A DNA stretch of 64,000 bases from Pohlia nutans (GCA_022496805.1 CM040101.1:7318501-7382500); one strand, 5' to 3'. Positions 36,681-49,363 are shown, counted from the first letter of the stretch. Translations and numbers: made by a program. Notes: generated by a model from the sequence alone, not told the origin.

Positions 36681-37827
36681 ATCACTTTCTTTGGGATACA
36701 TGGTCTTAAGATCATACAATGTTTAACTCCAAAAATCATCATCTCATTCAATCAAGGCTTGGGGTTCAATAGTCATAAAACCTTGCTTTGCTCCTTATGA
36801 GCCTTGGCAATAGGAGAGCTCTTTCCCTTAAATATTCAACAACATATGACATGTCCCATTCCATTGAGAGTGTCATTGGGAACCTTAATCGTTTCACCCT
36901 CAATCAATTTATACATGAATCTCGGTACACTACTAACTTTGAAGAGTTAAAAATTTGACTCACCGTGTTCTTTGAATCCATGGGTGTATGTCCTCACAAG
37001 GTTTCATGTATGTCACGCCTTCATCTCGGCCTCCCACAAAACGCTATCGCATGTTGTTTGTTTGGGACACCTCTTGGTTTCTAAACCTTTTTTCTTACAA
37101 GGCCCATGCTGTCACCCCTAGGATCCCCTTGCTCACCACATTGTTTAAGCAAATTTTTGAAAGGAATGTGAGATATGCCTTCAAATCAAAAATATTACAT
37201 TAAGAGTTATTAAAAAGATTCCAGAATAAATAATAGAAACTTCTTCAAACTATCTATACCATTGATTCATGTTGAACATTCATTTTTCTTTCCATTGATA
37301 TAGTAAGGCTCCGCTTCTCTACGCACTACCAGTGATAGAAATGAAAGGCCATGAAATTGAAATATTGAATAATCGTGTGAATAATACGTGAAAGGCTTGA
37401 TTACTTCACATAATGGTCTTTGAGGGCGGAATGGAAGAATCATGGGAAGACCATTCAAGGATGTGAAAGGCATGATGAACCTTTCTAAACTAGCTGTGAC
37501 CTACGGTCATCACTGGAATTACATGATCCTTTTTTGGAATTCAGCCAATTATGAAATTGTGAAATTGTATAGTTGTGAAAAATATAAATTATGATGAAAC
37601 CTAATTTTATATCACTGTGGAATCGGTGAAGACCATTGCACAAAGTTTTACTCCTTGTGTCCCATATTAAGCTTCTTGATTCATGACTATTCCCTTGTCA
37701 GTGTGTCCCACAAGAAGCTTCCTAATTAGTCAAACTATTACTCCTATTGACTGAGGGTTTACACGGTTGTGCTCAAGGTCCACACCATTGGAAGAGTTAA
37801 GTCTTTTATTTTCAGGGTACAAGAAGC
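36681..37827. other. Spacer with a family 4 fragment
   Basis: Open frames here (36988-37203 plus, 37267-37473 minus) show no recognisable domain or splice partners. About 37557-37640 (AAATATAAATTATGATGA ... ATATCACTGTGGAATC.GTGAAGA) is a remnant of a family 4 element. Confidence 0.45.
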
Positions 37828-38405
37828 TTAACCTTTAAATGCCTAGAGCCCTCTCCAAATTCAGTAGTTTTGCAAAGATGTATCATAAAATGCAACTAAG
37901 AGGGATTATATGAACTTGATGTATGAATAAAAGTTGTACATTATCAATTTTAGATTCTATCCATACGGTTAGATCTATGATTGCTATCACCAATATTTTT
38001 GTATAAATTTGAAACTCAAAATTCAAAATTCTTTTGTAATTCAATTACGAATAAGATATTAACAATCTGTGAATGAAATTTGTTGTGATTGGTTGAAATG
38101 TAATACTCTAAATGTAGTGATTTTTGGAAATTTTTAGGTTGCTTGATTTTATGAGTTGACTTTTAAAAGAGCACTTTTGTACTGAAATCTTCAAAATTTT
38201 GGGTGAATCGCTACAACATGAAATGAGGCATAAACATTTCACAAATCATCCCCTTTTCAATCGGATCACACATTCACGAAGCTAACTTCCCATAAAAATA
38301 TATAGTAAAAAATCCACACTACAAAAAATGCATGACTAATGAGAAAACATTCATGAAATCTGTACATCGTCCAAAAAATGAACGCTCAGGCAATTAAAGG
38401 GTTAA
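37828..38405 (+). repeat. Family 1 TTAA element, full-length
   Basis: A 578-bp copy from TTAACCTTTAAATGCC (37828) to GGGTTAA (38399-38405), in the same orientation as the 34430 copy. The right-end palindrome has mutated to CGTCCAAAAAATGAACG. It is non-coding. Confidence 0.9.
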
Positions 38406-39480
38406 TATGGAACAGAGGAATAATCATGAATGATCCTCTTAATAGAAACTCATAATTCACTTCACTATTTATTTAATCTCCCCACTACATCTACCTTGTT
38501 GAAGCAATCAATAAATTACTAGCCTAATTTATTGGAATACATCTGCATGCTCACCAAGCATTAAAGTTTTAACTTTTATAACCTGCTGCCTAAATAATTA
38601 TTTGTAAAAGAAGTGTAGGGACTTAGGGCGGGCTTCCATGTGAGCATTGGTTTGGTGGATAGAGCTAAAGGACAAAAAATGAGGTCCCAACTCCACCCAT
38701 GCTCTGTGAGCGTTGAAAGCGGCTTGCAAAGTCACCCACTTCACCATGCCATCGGTGGGTTACGTGATTGGTTGCTTTGTGAAGAATTTCTAACTTTATC
38801 TATTGGATTGCTCTACTGAGGGTGCATGGAAGTGGTCTGTGATTTTTTAATCGGTGTAGAGCTGAGTTTTAGGACCGGCCCGACTCTGTATGGAAGGAGG
38901 CCCTTCAAGCAGACTACCATGTGAGGATCAGTTGGGTGAAAGGCACTAGAAGACAAGAAATGAGGTCTCAAGAACCACCCATAGTTCATCCATTTCAATA
39001 AAAATGATACTCCTGGATTCTCCTAAGTTCATCCATTTTGGTGGAGCTTCCATCTTTTGAGGACTAACCACCAATACATGGAAGTCGGACCTAAATATTG
39101 TACAATAGAACTCCGTCTAACTTCTAGTTCAAATTCCAATCAAGTCCCTTGCATAGCTGAACTTCCATTCAGGGGTGTCAAAGTGCAAGCTTGTGAGGCG
39201 AGACTCTGTGACATGGTTAAGTTATTGCGTGGTACATCTTGTATTCCACGCTCATAATCACAAGACTCTCACCAAAATAGTGAAGTGCAAATGGAAATTG
39301 CCATCGCCAAAATAATGACTGTACCTGATTTTATGAGTGACTAAAAAATGGGCAAAAAAGTGGATGAAATCGTCAAAGTTTTCTCAAAAACATAATAAAA
39401 TCGCCATTGTTTCAAACAATGAAAGTTTCTTTCAATAGATCATTATTGGATGAGCATATGTATATGGAAGATTCTATCCG

Positions 39481-39481
<1 letters not shown>

Positions 39482-39565
<84 letters not shown>

Positions 39566-39583
39566 TGTATGTGTGTGTGTGTG
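39482..39583. repeat. (TA)n microsatellite with GTAT/GTGT tail
   Basis: About 35 TA units (39482-39551) are followed by GTATATATGTATG and (GT)n. Long Tyr-Ile open frames across it are artefacts of the repeat. Confidence 0.97.
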
Positions 39584-40112
39584 GATGATTCTATCTGTTT
39601 TTGGGAAAAACAAAAATACTTGCTAATGCTCACTTGTTTGGTTAAGGTAGGATGTCCTAAAACCACCAACTTAAGAAATATGGCCTCATTTTAACAAGGT
39701 TAATTATGAGAAATATTTTTCAGTCATTTGGAAGAAGATTTCTCACGGAATGCACAAATTTTGGCAATTTAATTCTCAATATTCAAATTGATACAAATTT
39801 TCGAAGTGAAAAGAACTTCATCACCCAAATCAGACCTTTAGGTTTCCCCATGTCCACACCATGTGGTACTAATTTTCACTCATAATGATACCCAAAACCA
39901 CCAACTATTTCTTCGCAATGTTTGGCATGCCATTGGTCTATTTGAATAGTGTAATTGGCGGTTTTGAGTCTCGACTGTGGTGGCCCCAAAAAGGTCTACA
40001 TGTCATAATTGGAGGAGGTGGTGGTTTTAGGACATTCTACCTTACTAGATGGGGTTGACCAGTAACTTCTCTTCTATGAGTTGAAACGTTGGTTTGTGCT
40101 TGATTGATTGTC

Positions 40113-40340
40113 CCTGTGGACGAAACTTGGGGTTTGTCCATCCAGAGCTTCTTTTTCGCTCATTGATGCTTGAACGATGGCGGCGAAGGAACTTCGAAGC
40201 AATTATTTGAAGGTAAAGCTGACTCACACCGAGTCACCGACTCATATAGGAAGAGAACGTTGCAATCTGTGGGTTTTACTATTAAATTTATACCTCAGCA
40301 GCCCAAAAAAAAAGGTTTTGAAGAATTTTTGCTAGAATCT
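40113..40340 (-). repeat. Duplicated promoter/leader segment, copy B
   Basis: This is the counterpart of 32862-33055, with an extra ACTTCGAAGCAATTATTTG insertion and other indels. It sits just upstream, in the minus direction, of nothing recognisable, so its original gene is probably lost. Confidence 0.7.
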
Positions 40341-40397
40341 TAACCCTTAAGCGTCCACACTACAATTACCTGGTCAAACTCTCAACTGCTCATTTGC

Positions 40398-41868
40398 TCA
40401 ATAACATAAATGCAAACAGATCATGCACACCCAATTTTTTCGTTCCTCAAAACCGTATGTGTCTACACAACCAAGAACGGTTGACTTCGCTGCCACATTG
40501 TAAGGGTGGATGACGACAATGTCTCCATCTTCTTGAAGGTGGTTATTTGCGAAGTTGAAAATGGCTGCAAAATTTATGGGTACAAACTTGTTCCGATGAA
40601 GGACTGCATTGGAAGGATCTGATAATGTTGGGACACGTAAGTTCTCTTGGTAGTCAACCAACATGAGGTCAAGAGTGTCCTTTGCATTTAGACGCTCCTT
40701 GAACTTGTGATCTCGATCTCCACGATGCTACAGAACATATATAAACAAATGTCTGAATGCACTATATAAAGCTTTGAAGGTTTAAGCTTGAGTATGAAAA
40801 CAAAAGAAGTGTATAAGTATAGGTGGATGGTGGAGAGTAATACCTTTTGGAGGAATGCGACCATGTCCTGGAAATCGGGATACGCTGATTTGTCCTCATG
40901 CATTAGCGTTCTAAATGCTGAGTTCAAAAAGAGCTCGTCTTTCTGCAAGTCGTGATCATCGGCAAACTCGACAATCACTGGACTTTGCGTAAGGCACTCT
41001 TGCGTGAAAGATATGGGAGGAGAATCTCGTTTCTTACCAACTTCTTTCGACGCGCTGTTGTTTTGAGCTTCATCAATCATCGCAAAGTCGTTTGTATTAA
41101 CAAATACATCAACCTTGGGCTTCTTCGCTTTGCCTTTCTCAGTTCTTGATAATCTCTTTTGGACATCCTTTGCCTTCTGCGCTTCCTTTTTGACAAGTTC
41201 CTTTTCAAAAAAGGCTTTCACGTTTTCTTTTTTCTTGAGGTCTTGAGAGAGTGAATCTTTGCTATTGCTTTTGTCCTTGTGGCCTCATCCATGGCGCCAT
41301 CGTCATCTTCAAGTAGGACGACATCGTTTGCATTCTCCGCAGTGTCGGAAATGATTTTCTCAGCCTCAGGTACATGTATTTTGGTCCACGTTCCAAGTAC
41401 CACCTATCGCTGTGGAGATGAACTGATGTCCACGTCTTAAACTGAGTCGAATTAAGCTTATAATCTGGACTAGATGTGTCACTCCATGAACCTAAGAAGG
41501 GAGGACGGTCCTCCTTGTTGATAGTCTTATTCGGAATCAACTCCAACATAAAGTACATGTGAAAAAATTAGTTAATACAAATAGTCTCATCAATAGTTAC
41601 TAAATTAGTGTAAAAATGACACTGTAGGGAGTCTTTTGAAATGTATCGATAAATAACATGATGTACTAAGAGCTCAACATCAGGGTGGTCCTTGGAAAAA
41701 GTTTTTCTTTTTGAAGATGGACTTCTTGAACACGTCCTTGAAGTCAATATCCCACAGTTTCATTTTCCACTTCTCGAGATAGACGGAGATGAATTCAACA
41801 ACTTTGAGATCAATGACAAGGCCTTCTTTCACCAGAATGTTGTTAAAGCTTTCCATGGCAGCATCCAT
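40398..41868 (-). pseudogene. Decayed gene of an unidentified repetitive-type protein
   Basis: Minus-strand coding pieces line up over 1.5 kb: 41868-41680 (AMESFNNILVKEGLVIDLKVV), ~41558-41395 (LIPNKTINKEDRPPFLGSW), 41395-41265 (KIHVPEAEKIISDTAENAND), 41265-40844 (Lys-rich KKENVKAFFEKELVKKEAQ, then acidic), a clean 116-nt intron (40843-40728), and 40727-40398 (DLMLVDYQENLRVPTLSD ... GDIVVIHPYNVA). Reading must change frame near 41395 and near 41265, as expected after indels, so the gene looks broken. I do not recognise the family. It resembles multi-copy hypothetical proteins of seed-free plants, possibly transposon-borne or methyltransferase-like, but I see no catalytic motif. A real gene with unusual splicing is the alternative. 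Confidence 0.55.
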
Positions 41869-41984
41869 GCATTAAAAAAAAAAAATTTAAAAAATGTTAG
41901 TATATTTGCAACAAATAGAATACCTATGTCAACACCTCACTATTGCAATCTTTTATATCTTACATAATTATTGTGAATTTTATA
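41869..41984. other. Short A-rich spacer
   Basis: An A-run at 41874-41890 and AT-rich sequence up to the next element. Confidence 0.4.
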
Positions 41985-42263
41985 CTCGGGGAAATCACTT
42001 AGTGTGAATTTTGATAAACATGAGCGAACATAGCATATTTAATGGGGGCTATGAAATAACTAGAATATTAGAATATTTATAGTATTTAGGATATATTCAT
42101 GATATAGTCTAAGAATATTCTAAGAATATTTTCAAATTGGTTTTAAAACACCCTATATTACTTCTAAAAATTTATAAATTTTATCTCAAATGCATAAATG
42201 GCACCCTATATTTGTTCTTTCATGGATATCTAAATTTTTGACAACAACTTCCCCAGGATTTTA
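41985..42263 (-). repeat. CGGGGAA-ended inverted-repeat element, copy A (~280 bp)
   Basis: It begins CTCGGGGAAATCACTTAG and ends ACAACTTCCCCAGGAT. Its reverse complement matches 48276-48563 throughout, including ATAGGGTGTTTTAAAACC and TTATTTCATAGCCCCC. It is non-coding. Confidence 0.85.
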
Positions 42264-42731
42264 TAAGTGGGAGTTATTTATCCATATACAGTTTAGGACA
42301 AAAATTTATACGTTAAAAAATGAAAGGAGTTGGTACATTGATCAAGATCGGAATACATACACTAATGGAATACGAACAAAAGAACTTAATCCAAGAAATT
42401 ATATCAAAATAATAAACTTCCAAACACAATAAACACTCCATAGGACATGTATTGTATTTGTAAGTAGTTATTGTATTTTCAAGTATTTGCAATATTTTTA
42501 CGTTTTGTTCGTATAAATTTTGATAGTTGCACAACTCCAAATTGAAATTTTCTTTTTCTAAAAGATGTGTATTATAAATCTCCAACTCTGAACTTGGGCA
42601 CTAAAAGGTTCATGTTACCATCTCACTTTTCACATTGGGTAAGCACAAAGTTTTTGGACTCAAGTATATTACCATCTCACTTTTCATAGAGGATAAGCAC
42701 ATAATTTTTTGGACTCAAGTATGCTACTATC
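42264..42731. other. AT-rich spacer
   Basis: A short direct repeat occurs at about 42616-42720: TACCATCTCACTTTTCA and GGACTCAAGTAT appear twice. No gene is seen. Confidence 0.45.
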
Positions 42732-43279
42732 TCTAACCCATAAATGACAGAGGGGGTAAGGGCAAAACCTAGATGTGTTACAAAATGTTACTGCTGCAAC
42801 TTTGATGAAGTTTGGACCAAAAGAGAAAATGAGGTGCATGATATTTAGTAATTATCCATATAGTCAAACTTTCAAAATATGTTTCAGATACTCATGTAAT
42901 GAATTTAGAAGCATTTATCGTTGAATATTCACCGAAATTACAATTTTTATTTTTAGAATTTGAAATTTCGTATGATTGATTAAATCTAGTCATTCTTTTC
43001 TAAAATTTAGAAAGGAAAATTTTTCAAAGGAGAGAACATCATCACTTTCCTAAAATAGTAAGTTTTATAACAATTGGACAATGTTGAGGTGTTTATCTTT
43101 AAAAAAATCTCCTCGGTGGAGTTTAACTTGGGTTGAAATGATTCAAATTGGGTTGGAAAGTAGACTTGATTTCCTATTTGAAAATATATTTTTTTTATAA
43201 TTTTTTTTTTTTCATCCTGGGCAACCCAGGATAAAAGGGTCGTGACCATAAAATGGTCGTTCGGTCACTTTGAAGTTAA
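42732..43279 (-). repeat. Family 2 TTAA element, diverged inverted copy
   Basis: Reverse orientation relative to 27920-28472. It ends TTCGGTCACTTTGAAGTTAA at 43279 and carries ACCATAAAATGGTCG, a slightly eroded form of the family 2 palindrome. The other terminus has decayed to CTAACCCATAAATGACAG. Confidence 0.8.
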
Positions 43280-44831
43280 CTCTCAAAGGATGGGCTTATC
43301 ACCTTACTCATCAAGTGTGAATATTTGTTATCCAATACCAAGGAAATTTTTATGCACAAGGAGGTAAAATGACATCCAAAGGTTGTTTTATTGGCCTTGG
43401 GGTCCTCACTGAGTTAGAACCCAAAGTGTTCAAAGTTGAATTTGTTTTACAATGTATAACCTCGACTGTCTTTCAACTACAAAATCCTCTAATTAGAGGA
43501 TGTTGTATTGATATTTTATCTTTTAGTTTGATATACTCCCTTCCTCCTATAGAGGAATTTGCTTTTGAAAAGAGGAAAAGAAAAATATATACTCTATTTT
43601 TATACCCAAACTCTCTTATAGCAACATAGCAAACACATTTTTGAAATAGCAAATTGGCAACATATAAGTACAATTTTTTTTGTCACCCACACCCACCCAT
43701 CCACGCCCCACTGACATGCTCTTCCCTTGCCCTGTCATTTTTCACAAAAAGAATGGATCACAACAACATATTTCAATCCTATAAGACGGATGCAAAGAAA
43801 AGTTGTTACAACTTTAAAAGCTAGCGCGAGAAGCCTTGCTTTTGTCTTTTAAATATTTATATTTTAGGTTCATTTTGTCATTCAAATTGTAGGAAAATCT
43901 AAAAAATGGTCTCATGAGCACTTTTTGATGACCTATTTTAGAGCAATAAAACTTTTTTTTTGCTAATTTGATCAATTATGGTAATAAATTATATATTTTG
44001 CTTCACTTTGGTGTACACTATCATAACATTTAGTAGCATGTGTTGAGTATGCCTTTCAGCTTTATCCAATAAGATAAGGAAAGTCAATGAACAAGATATG
44101 GAGAGGGATTGAGAGGGTGGACACATGACAAACATATGATACATCAAAGTTTTCTAAGACAAGGACCCAAATTCTTTACTCCCATGCCTACGAATGAGAG
44201 GGTGGACACATGTGGTACTCACTTACAACTATAGGTTTCCAATACTTGTAACTCCCTCTAAATATGGGTAGCTACTAATTTACTTTGTTCAAAAATGCAG
44301 AATATGTTGTAGATTTGTTGAAAGCCCGAAAGAGAGCCAAGTTGTGCTACTAAATGTTATGATAATGCACAAAAAGAAATTTCTCAAAAAGATGAAAGGA
44401 AAGTTGTAAAAATGACCCTAAAAATTGAGAAAACTTGTATTACGTTTAAGGGTTATAGTATTTATTTACTAAGATTAAATTTTAATTTTTTAAAACTACA
44501 ATAGAAACCATCACTTTAAATAGAACTGAAATGTGAGGAGGGTTAAATAAGAAATTTCAACATTTAATTAGACCCAACTTCTTATATTTCCTATGGGGTG
44601 AATGTGTGATGCATGATGCATTAATTCATTCATTGATGTGGCACCTGGTTCACTTTATTATAAAACAAAAAATATAGGTCACCATGGTCCCTTCTATATA
44701 CCACTTGCCTTAACTCCTAATAGTCCCTAGGTATTTTGGGCTTGAAAACATCATTGCTTTTGATGTGTTATACGTCTAAATGTAAGTAAGGTATGGAAAT
44801 CTCAACCATACAATCTTGTAGTATACATGTT
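43280..44831. other. AT-rich spacer
   Basis: I see no gene, TIR element or tandem repeat that I can delimit. The open frame at 43369-43629 has no recognisable domain. Confidence 0.45.
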
Positions 44832-45407
44832 TTAACCCCTAACTGCCTAAGCGTCCATTTTTTGGACTATGTACAGATTTCATCCATAATTTCTCATCCG
44901 TCATGCACTTTTAGCAATGTGGAATTTTTACTGTAGATTCTATGGGAAGTTAGCTTCATGCATATGTGATCTGATTAGAAAGAGGATGATTTGTGAAAAT
45001 TTTATGCGTCATTTCTTGTTGTAGTCATTCACCCAAAATAATGAACATTTCAGTGTAAAAGTGTTCTAAAAAAAGGCAACTCATATAATTAAGCAACCAA
45101 AAATCTCCAAAAATCACTACACTTAGAGTATTACATTTCAACCAACCACAAAAAAATTCATCTGTAGATTGTCAATATCTTATTCGTAATTGAATTACAA
45201 AATAATTTTGAATTTCATGTTTCAAAATTTATACAAAATTATTGGTAATAGCAATCATAGATCTAACCGTATGGATAGAATCTAAAATTCATAATGTACA
45301 ACTTTCATTCATATATCAAGTTCAAAATATCCCTTTAAGTTGCATTTTATAATGCATCTTTGCAAAACTGCCAAATTTGGAGAGGGCTCTAGGCATTTAG
45401 GGGTTAA
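44832..45407 (-). repeat. Family 1 TTAA element, full-length, inverted
   Basis: A 576-bp copy with TTAA at 44832-44835 and 45404-45407, very similar to 21033-21608 in the same orientation. The palindrome near its left edge reads CGTCCATTTTTTGGACT (44852-44868), one base short of perfect. Confidence 0.9.
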
Positions 45408-45828
45408 ATGATGTGGATCAAATTTGGAGTCATTTAGCCACATAGATTGCAATATCATAATGTTTTAGTGTTAAAAATAGAACGCTAAAATTTTCCTAGC
45501 AACACATTAGAGGTGAAATTCGATTTCAAAACTACTCAAATGAAAAAAAATCTTTAAACTATAAAATGGTTCAAAATCATCATATAAACACCTTGGTACC
45601 AAAAAAAGCTCATGAAATTTTTTGATGTGCCCTAAAATGGCCTTGCAATGTCAAAAAATAGACCGAGTTATACAGGTTGAGTATTCAAGTGATCAACCCT
45701 TTTAATAAGTAGCTCTACTATTGATGAAGTTTTAATGTGATCAAATTTCCATGTGGAAGTGGAGCTGCTCAAAACCAAAACAAAAAATGATCAAAACCAA
45801 AAAGTGATCAAAACCAAAAATTAAATTA

Positions 45829-45909
<81 letters not shown>

Positions 45910-46085
45910 GAGGTTTGACCTCGTCACTAAAGATGGATCGGAGTAGGGGACTAAACCCCTTGTAATGCAACTCCTCATCATCACATGATTGTTATGCAAT
46001 TGCAAAGGTGCTTGTTTTAGAGTTTAGAGCTCAAGAAAATTCCAAATTATGAGATCTTGATGCCCATGTAAGTCCCTAGTTGTGT
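45408..46085. other. Spacer with simple repeats
   Basis: It contains a short repeat of GATCAAAACCAAAAA at 45770-45820, (AAT)n at 45830-45858 and (TA)n at 45858-45907. No gene is seen. Confidence 0.6.
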
Positions 46086-47210
46086 GCTGTAATTTTTGTG
46101 CACAATTGCAAAAGCCCTATTTAGAGGGTTTAATTTACCAATTTGACCCAATTTTATGGCACTTGATGCCAAAGGTGATTGGTGAAGTGCTTGTGAGTTT
46201 CAAGTAGTGCTTGTTATTGCTTCATTTGGGCATTTAGAATGTGCTGTAATTTTTGTGCACAAGTCCAAAAACCCTAATTAGAAGGGTTAATTCACCAATT
46301 TTGCCCAATTTAATCGCACTTTGTGCCTAAGGGGATTGGTGGAGGCTTGTGAGTCTAACTTAGTGTGGTTATTGCCTCATTCAATAGAGAAAAATTGAAC
46401 CCTCAAATGGGCCTCTAAGCTTGGACATTGACACCTATTTCTTTGGAGCTAGATGGGGTAGGGCAAGGACACAAAAACATGTTTGTATCTTGGGTGAAGG
46501 GTACATGCAGTACATGTAGGGCTCATTACTTTTAATTGTATTTTCTACTCTACTAGTACCAGGGACAAGTGCGTAGTGGAGCCTTGTAATCCATATATTT
46601 ATTACTTGATCACATGTGGGAGGAATGATTGCGTCTCGGTCATGTGTTTTCAACTACAATACTCACACATGTCACTATAGTGCTTGAATTAAAAAAAGAT
46701 AGAATCTCAAGGTACCACATCATGAAGGGCTCCCTCTTGTACCTCAGGCCCTAGCCTACTTTAGTACATACACTACGTGCTCCAATTACATTCGACCCCC
46801 TTTGTCACCCTTGACATCACATGGTGAGCGTAAATAAGGGAATGGTCGCTACAAAAGTACAATTTAAATGCAATCGAGGGGTCCCATAAGGAGAGTTCGG
46901 GGGGCCCATGTGAGGGTTCATTTTTTCTCTAATGTGAGCCTTTGGGAGTGTGTTGTAATTTTTGTGCACACGTCCAAAAACCCTAATTAGAAGGGTTAAC
47001 TCACCAATTTTGCCCAATCAAATGGCACTTGGTGCCTAGGGTGATTGGTGAGGGCTTGTGAGCCTATTTTAGTGTTTGTTATTGTTCAATTGAGCTTCTT
47101 GTGTGTGCTGTAATTTTCTTGCACACACCGATTGTGGCCCATATGCCTTGTTTTTTGCCACTTTGTGCCTAGTTCTTTTACCATATTTTTACCTAGGTCT
47201 AGGGCGTCCA
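46086..47210 (+). repeat. Four dispersed ~115-bp repeat units
   Basis: Units begin near 46086, 46240, 46950 and 47105. Each starts GTG(C/T)TGTAATTTT.TGCAC and runs on to CCAATTT.(G/A)CCCAAT and TTGGTG.(A/G)GGCTTGTGAG. The last unit is degenerate. The middle contains the near-palindrome AACCCTAATTAGAAGGGTT in units 2 and 3. Spacer between units 2 and 3 is unrelated. Confidence 0.8.
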
Positions 47211-48275
47211 TTGCTTGGAGTAAAACTACCCACCCCTCGGCCGGCTATATGACGCATTGATCGGGCAACCAGTCAAAGTGCTCATAAAGGGCTTCATAGA
47301 TATTGTCCTCGATATTGTTGTGTCATTCAAATATTTCATAATAAAACTTATATGAACAACTTCGCCACTATTGAAGCATAATGACTTCAACCAATCATCC
47401 ATACATTAAAACAAAGTTGTTTGTTTTTTTTGTTTGTTTCGTTGAGATCCCTTAAACAATGCGCCCTCCGGTTGCGTTTCTGGTACTGTTGGAAAGCCCT
47501 AGATGAGGAGGAGTGCATGGAGTTTGTTTCATTGCATTTGGACCCAAGGTGTGAATTTTATGCATTTTTAATTGAATAACCTCTTTGTAAATTGAATTAA
47601 ATTATGAAAATGGAATATAGGGAGTTTTGATGTCATTTTTAGCATCATCGGAAAGCTCTTGATGAGTAGGGGTGTACCAAAGTCGTTTCGTCACTTTTGC
47701 AATTACGATGTGATACTTCTGGGTTTTCAATCAAATTTGGTCACCATAAAATGAAATACATTATGGATATTTTTATTTTTTGAAAAAACTAAAGCAAAAG
47801 CATGGAGAACACAAGAACACATAGAACACGAGAAACATAAAGACCAAAGTGAGCAAGGAAAACATTTGGACCAACAACATAAGGCGACACTAATCATGAA
47901 TTATACGATGAGAGTATTAAAATTGTAATTTTAGTGAATTTTCAAAATATTTTCTTGTAAATTCATTTGAAATTTATCGACGCATTTTATTTCAAATTGA
48001 GTTTTAAATTCAACATTACAAATGTCTTCTTAAAAGAATGTCTTATATATGCTCTTTAGAGTTGAAGTTCAAAAAAGAAGCTCTCTTGTTTTTGCCATTT
48101 ATTTTGTTTTATTTTGTTTTGTTTGTTTGTTACGTTGAGATCTCGCGGATAGTGAGGATACGGCCTCGTATTTGGTATCGTCAAAAAGCTCTCAACAACA
48201 AGGGATGAGCTGAAGTTGTTTTGTGGCTTTTGGATCTATAATGTGAAAATTGTGCATTTATAATCAAATTTTGTC
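47211..48275. other. Spacer without a gene
   Basis: Two segments near 47410-47590 and 48090-48260 are similar (TTTTGTTTGTTTGTTACGTTGAG, GAAAGCTCT.GATGA, TTTGGA..CA.AATGTGAA). This looks like an old duplication. No coding signal. Confidence 0.45.
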
Positions 48276-48563
48276 CCCGGGGAAGTCACTGTTAAGAATT
48301 TAAATAATTATGACAGAACAAACATAGGGTGTCTTTTATTCATTTGAGATAAAAATTATAAATTTATAGAAGTCATATAGGGTGTTTTAAAACCAATTTG
48401 GGAACATTCTAAGAATATCTATATAATATATGTGGAATATACCCTAAATATTCTATAAATTATAGTAGAATATTCCTATTATTTCATAGCCCCCCATTAA
48501 ATACCCTTTGTACACTCATATGTACCCATAAATTACACTAAGTGACTTCCCCAAGATTTCGTC
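48276..48563 (+). repeat. CGGGGAA-ended inverted-repeat element, copy B (~288 bp)
   Basis: It begins CCCCGGGGAAGTCACTGTT and ends ACTAAGTGACTTCCCCAAG, so its termini are inverted copies of each other. It is the reverse-oriented sibling of 41985-42263. Confidence 0.87.
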
Positions 48564-48871
48564 ATCATAAATTGAAATAAATTATGCATAAATTATTCTA
48601 AAAATAAAATAGAAAGTAAGTACATAAGTAAACAACTAGGAACATTAGGCCAACGCTAGGACCACACTAGTTTAAATTAAAAAACTGCAGTACAAATTGT
48701 CACTTTAAATAGAACCAAGGAATTGTGAGAAAGATTTAATAAGAAATTTCAACATTACATAAAGGAAACTTCACACTATGGACCATGGAGATTGACCACA
48801 AATCTCTAAGTCTGTGATTGGCTCAAATAAACTTCCAGGTTTGAGTAGGCTTTACACCACGTTGAAAAAAG
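48564..48871. other. AT-rich spacer
   Basis: A stretch at 48670-48760 (AAACTGCAGTACAAATTGTCACTTT...AATAAGAAATTTCAACATT) resembles 44480-44570, so another dispersed repeat may be present. No gene is seen. Confidence 0.4.
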
Positions 48872-49363
48872 GAGATTGATGTATGAATAAAAGTTGTACA
48901 TTATGAGTTTTATATTCTATTTATATGATTAAATCTATGATTGCAATCACCAATATTTTTGTATAAAATTTGAGACTTAAAATTCAAAATTCGTTTGTAA
49001 TTCAATTACAAATAACATACTGACAATTTGTTGATGAAATTTGTAGTGATGGGTTGAAATGTAATACTCTAAATGTAGTGATCTTTGAAGATTTTTTGGT
49101 TGCTTAATTTTATGAGTTGAGTTATTCAAGGACGCTTTTGAACTAAAATCTTAATTTTTTTTGGTGAATCACTGCAACATGAAATGCGGCATAAAAAATT
49201 CACAAATCATCCCCTATCTAATCGGTTCATATATATTTGACGCTAACTTCCCATAAAAGCTACAGTAAAGAATTTACACTGCAAAAAGTTCATGACGAAT
49301 GAGAACTTGTGCATGAAATCTGTACATCGTCCAAAAAATGAACGCTTAGGCAGTTAAGGTTAA
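48872..49363 (+). repeat. Family 1 TTAA element, left-truncated
   Basis: It starts inside the element at GATTGATGTATGAATAAAAG and runs to CGCTTAGGCAGTTAAGGTTAA. About 90 bp of the left end is missing. The right TTAA (49360-49363) is immediately followed by CCCCTAAAGGACCA, the start of a family 4 terminus. Confidence 0.85.

Larger units (their letters stand above)
38406..40397. other. Repeat-rich spacer
   Basis: No gene is recognised. It includes the TA microsatellite at 39482-39583 and the duplicated leader segment at 40113-40340. A lone family-type terminus TTAACCCTTAAGCGTCC lies at 40341-40357. Confidence 0.5.

Noticed and set aside
39407..39694. Open frames made of Tyr-Ile repeats
   Set aside because: They are a direct product of the (TA)n microsatellite.
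46086..47210. The four ~115-bp units as a CRISPR-like or centromeric satellite array
   Set aside because: The units are unevenly spaced, diverged and few, with unrelated DNA between them.
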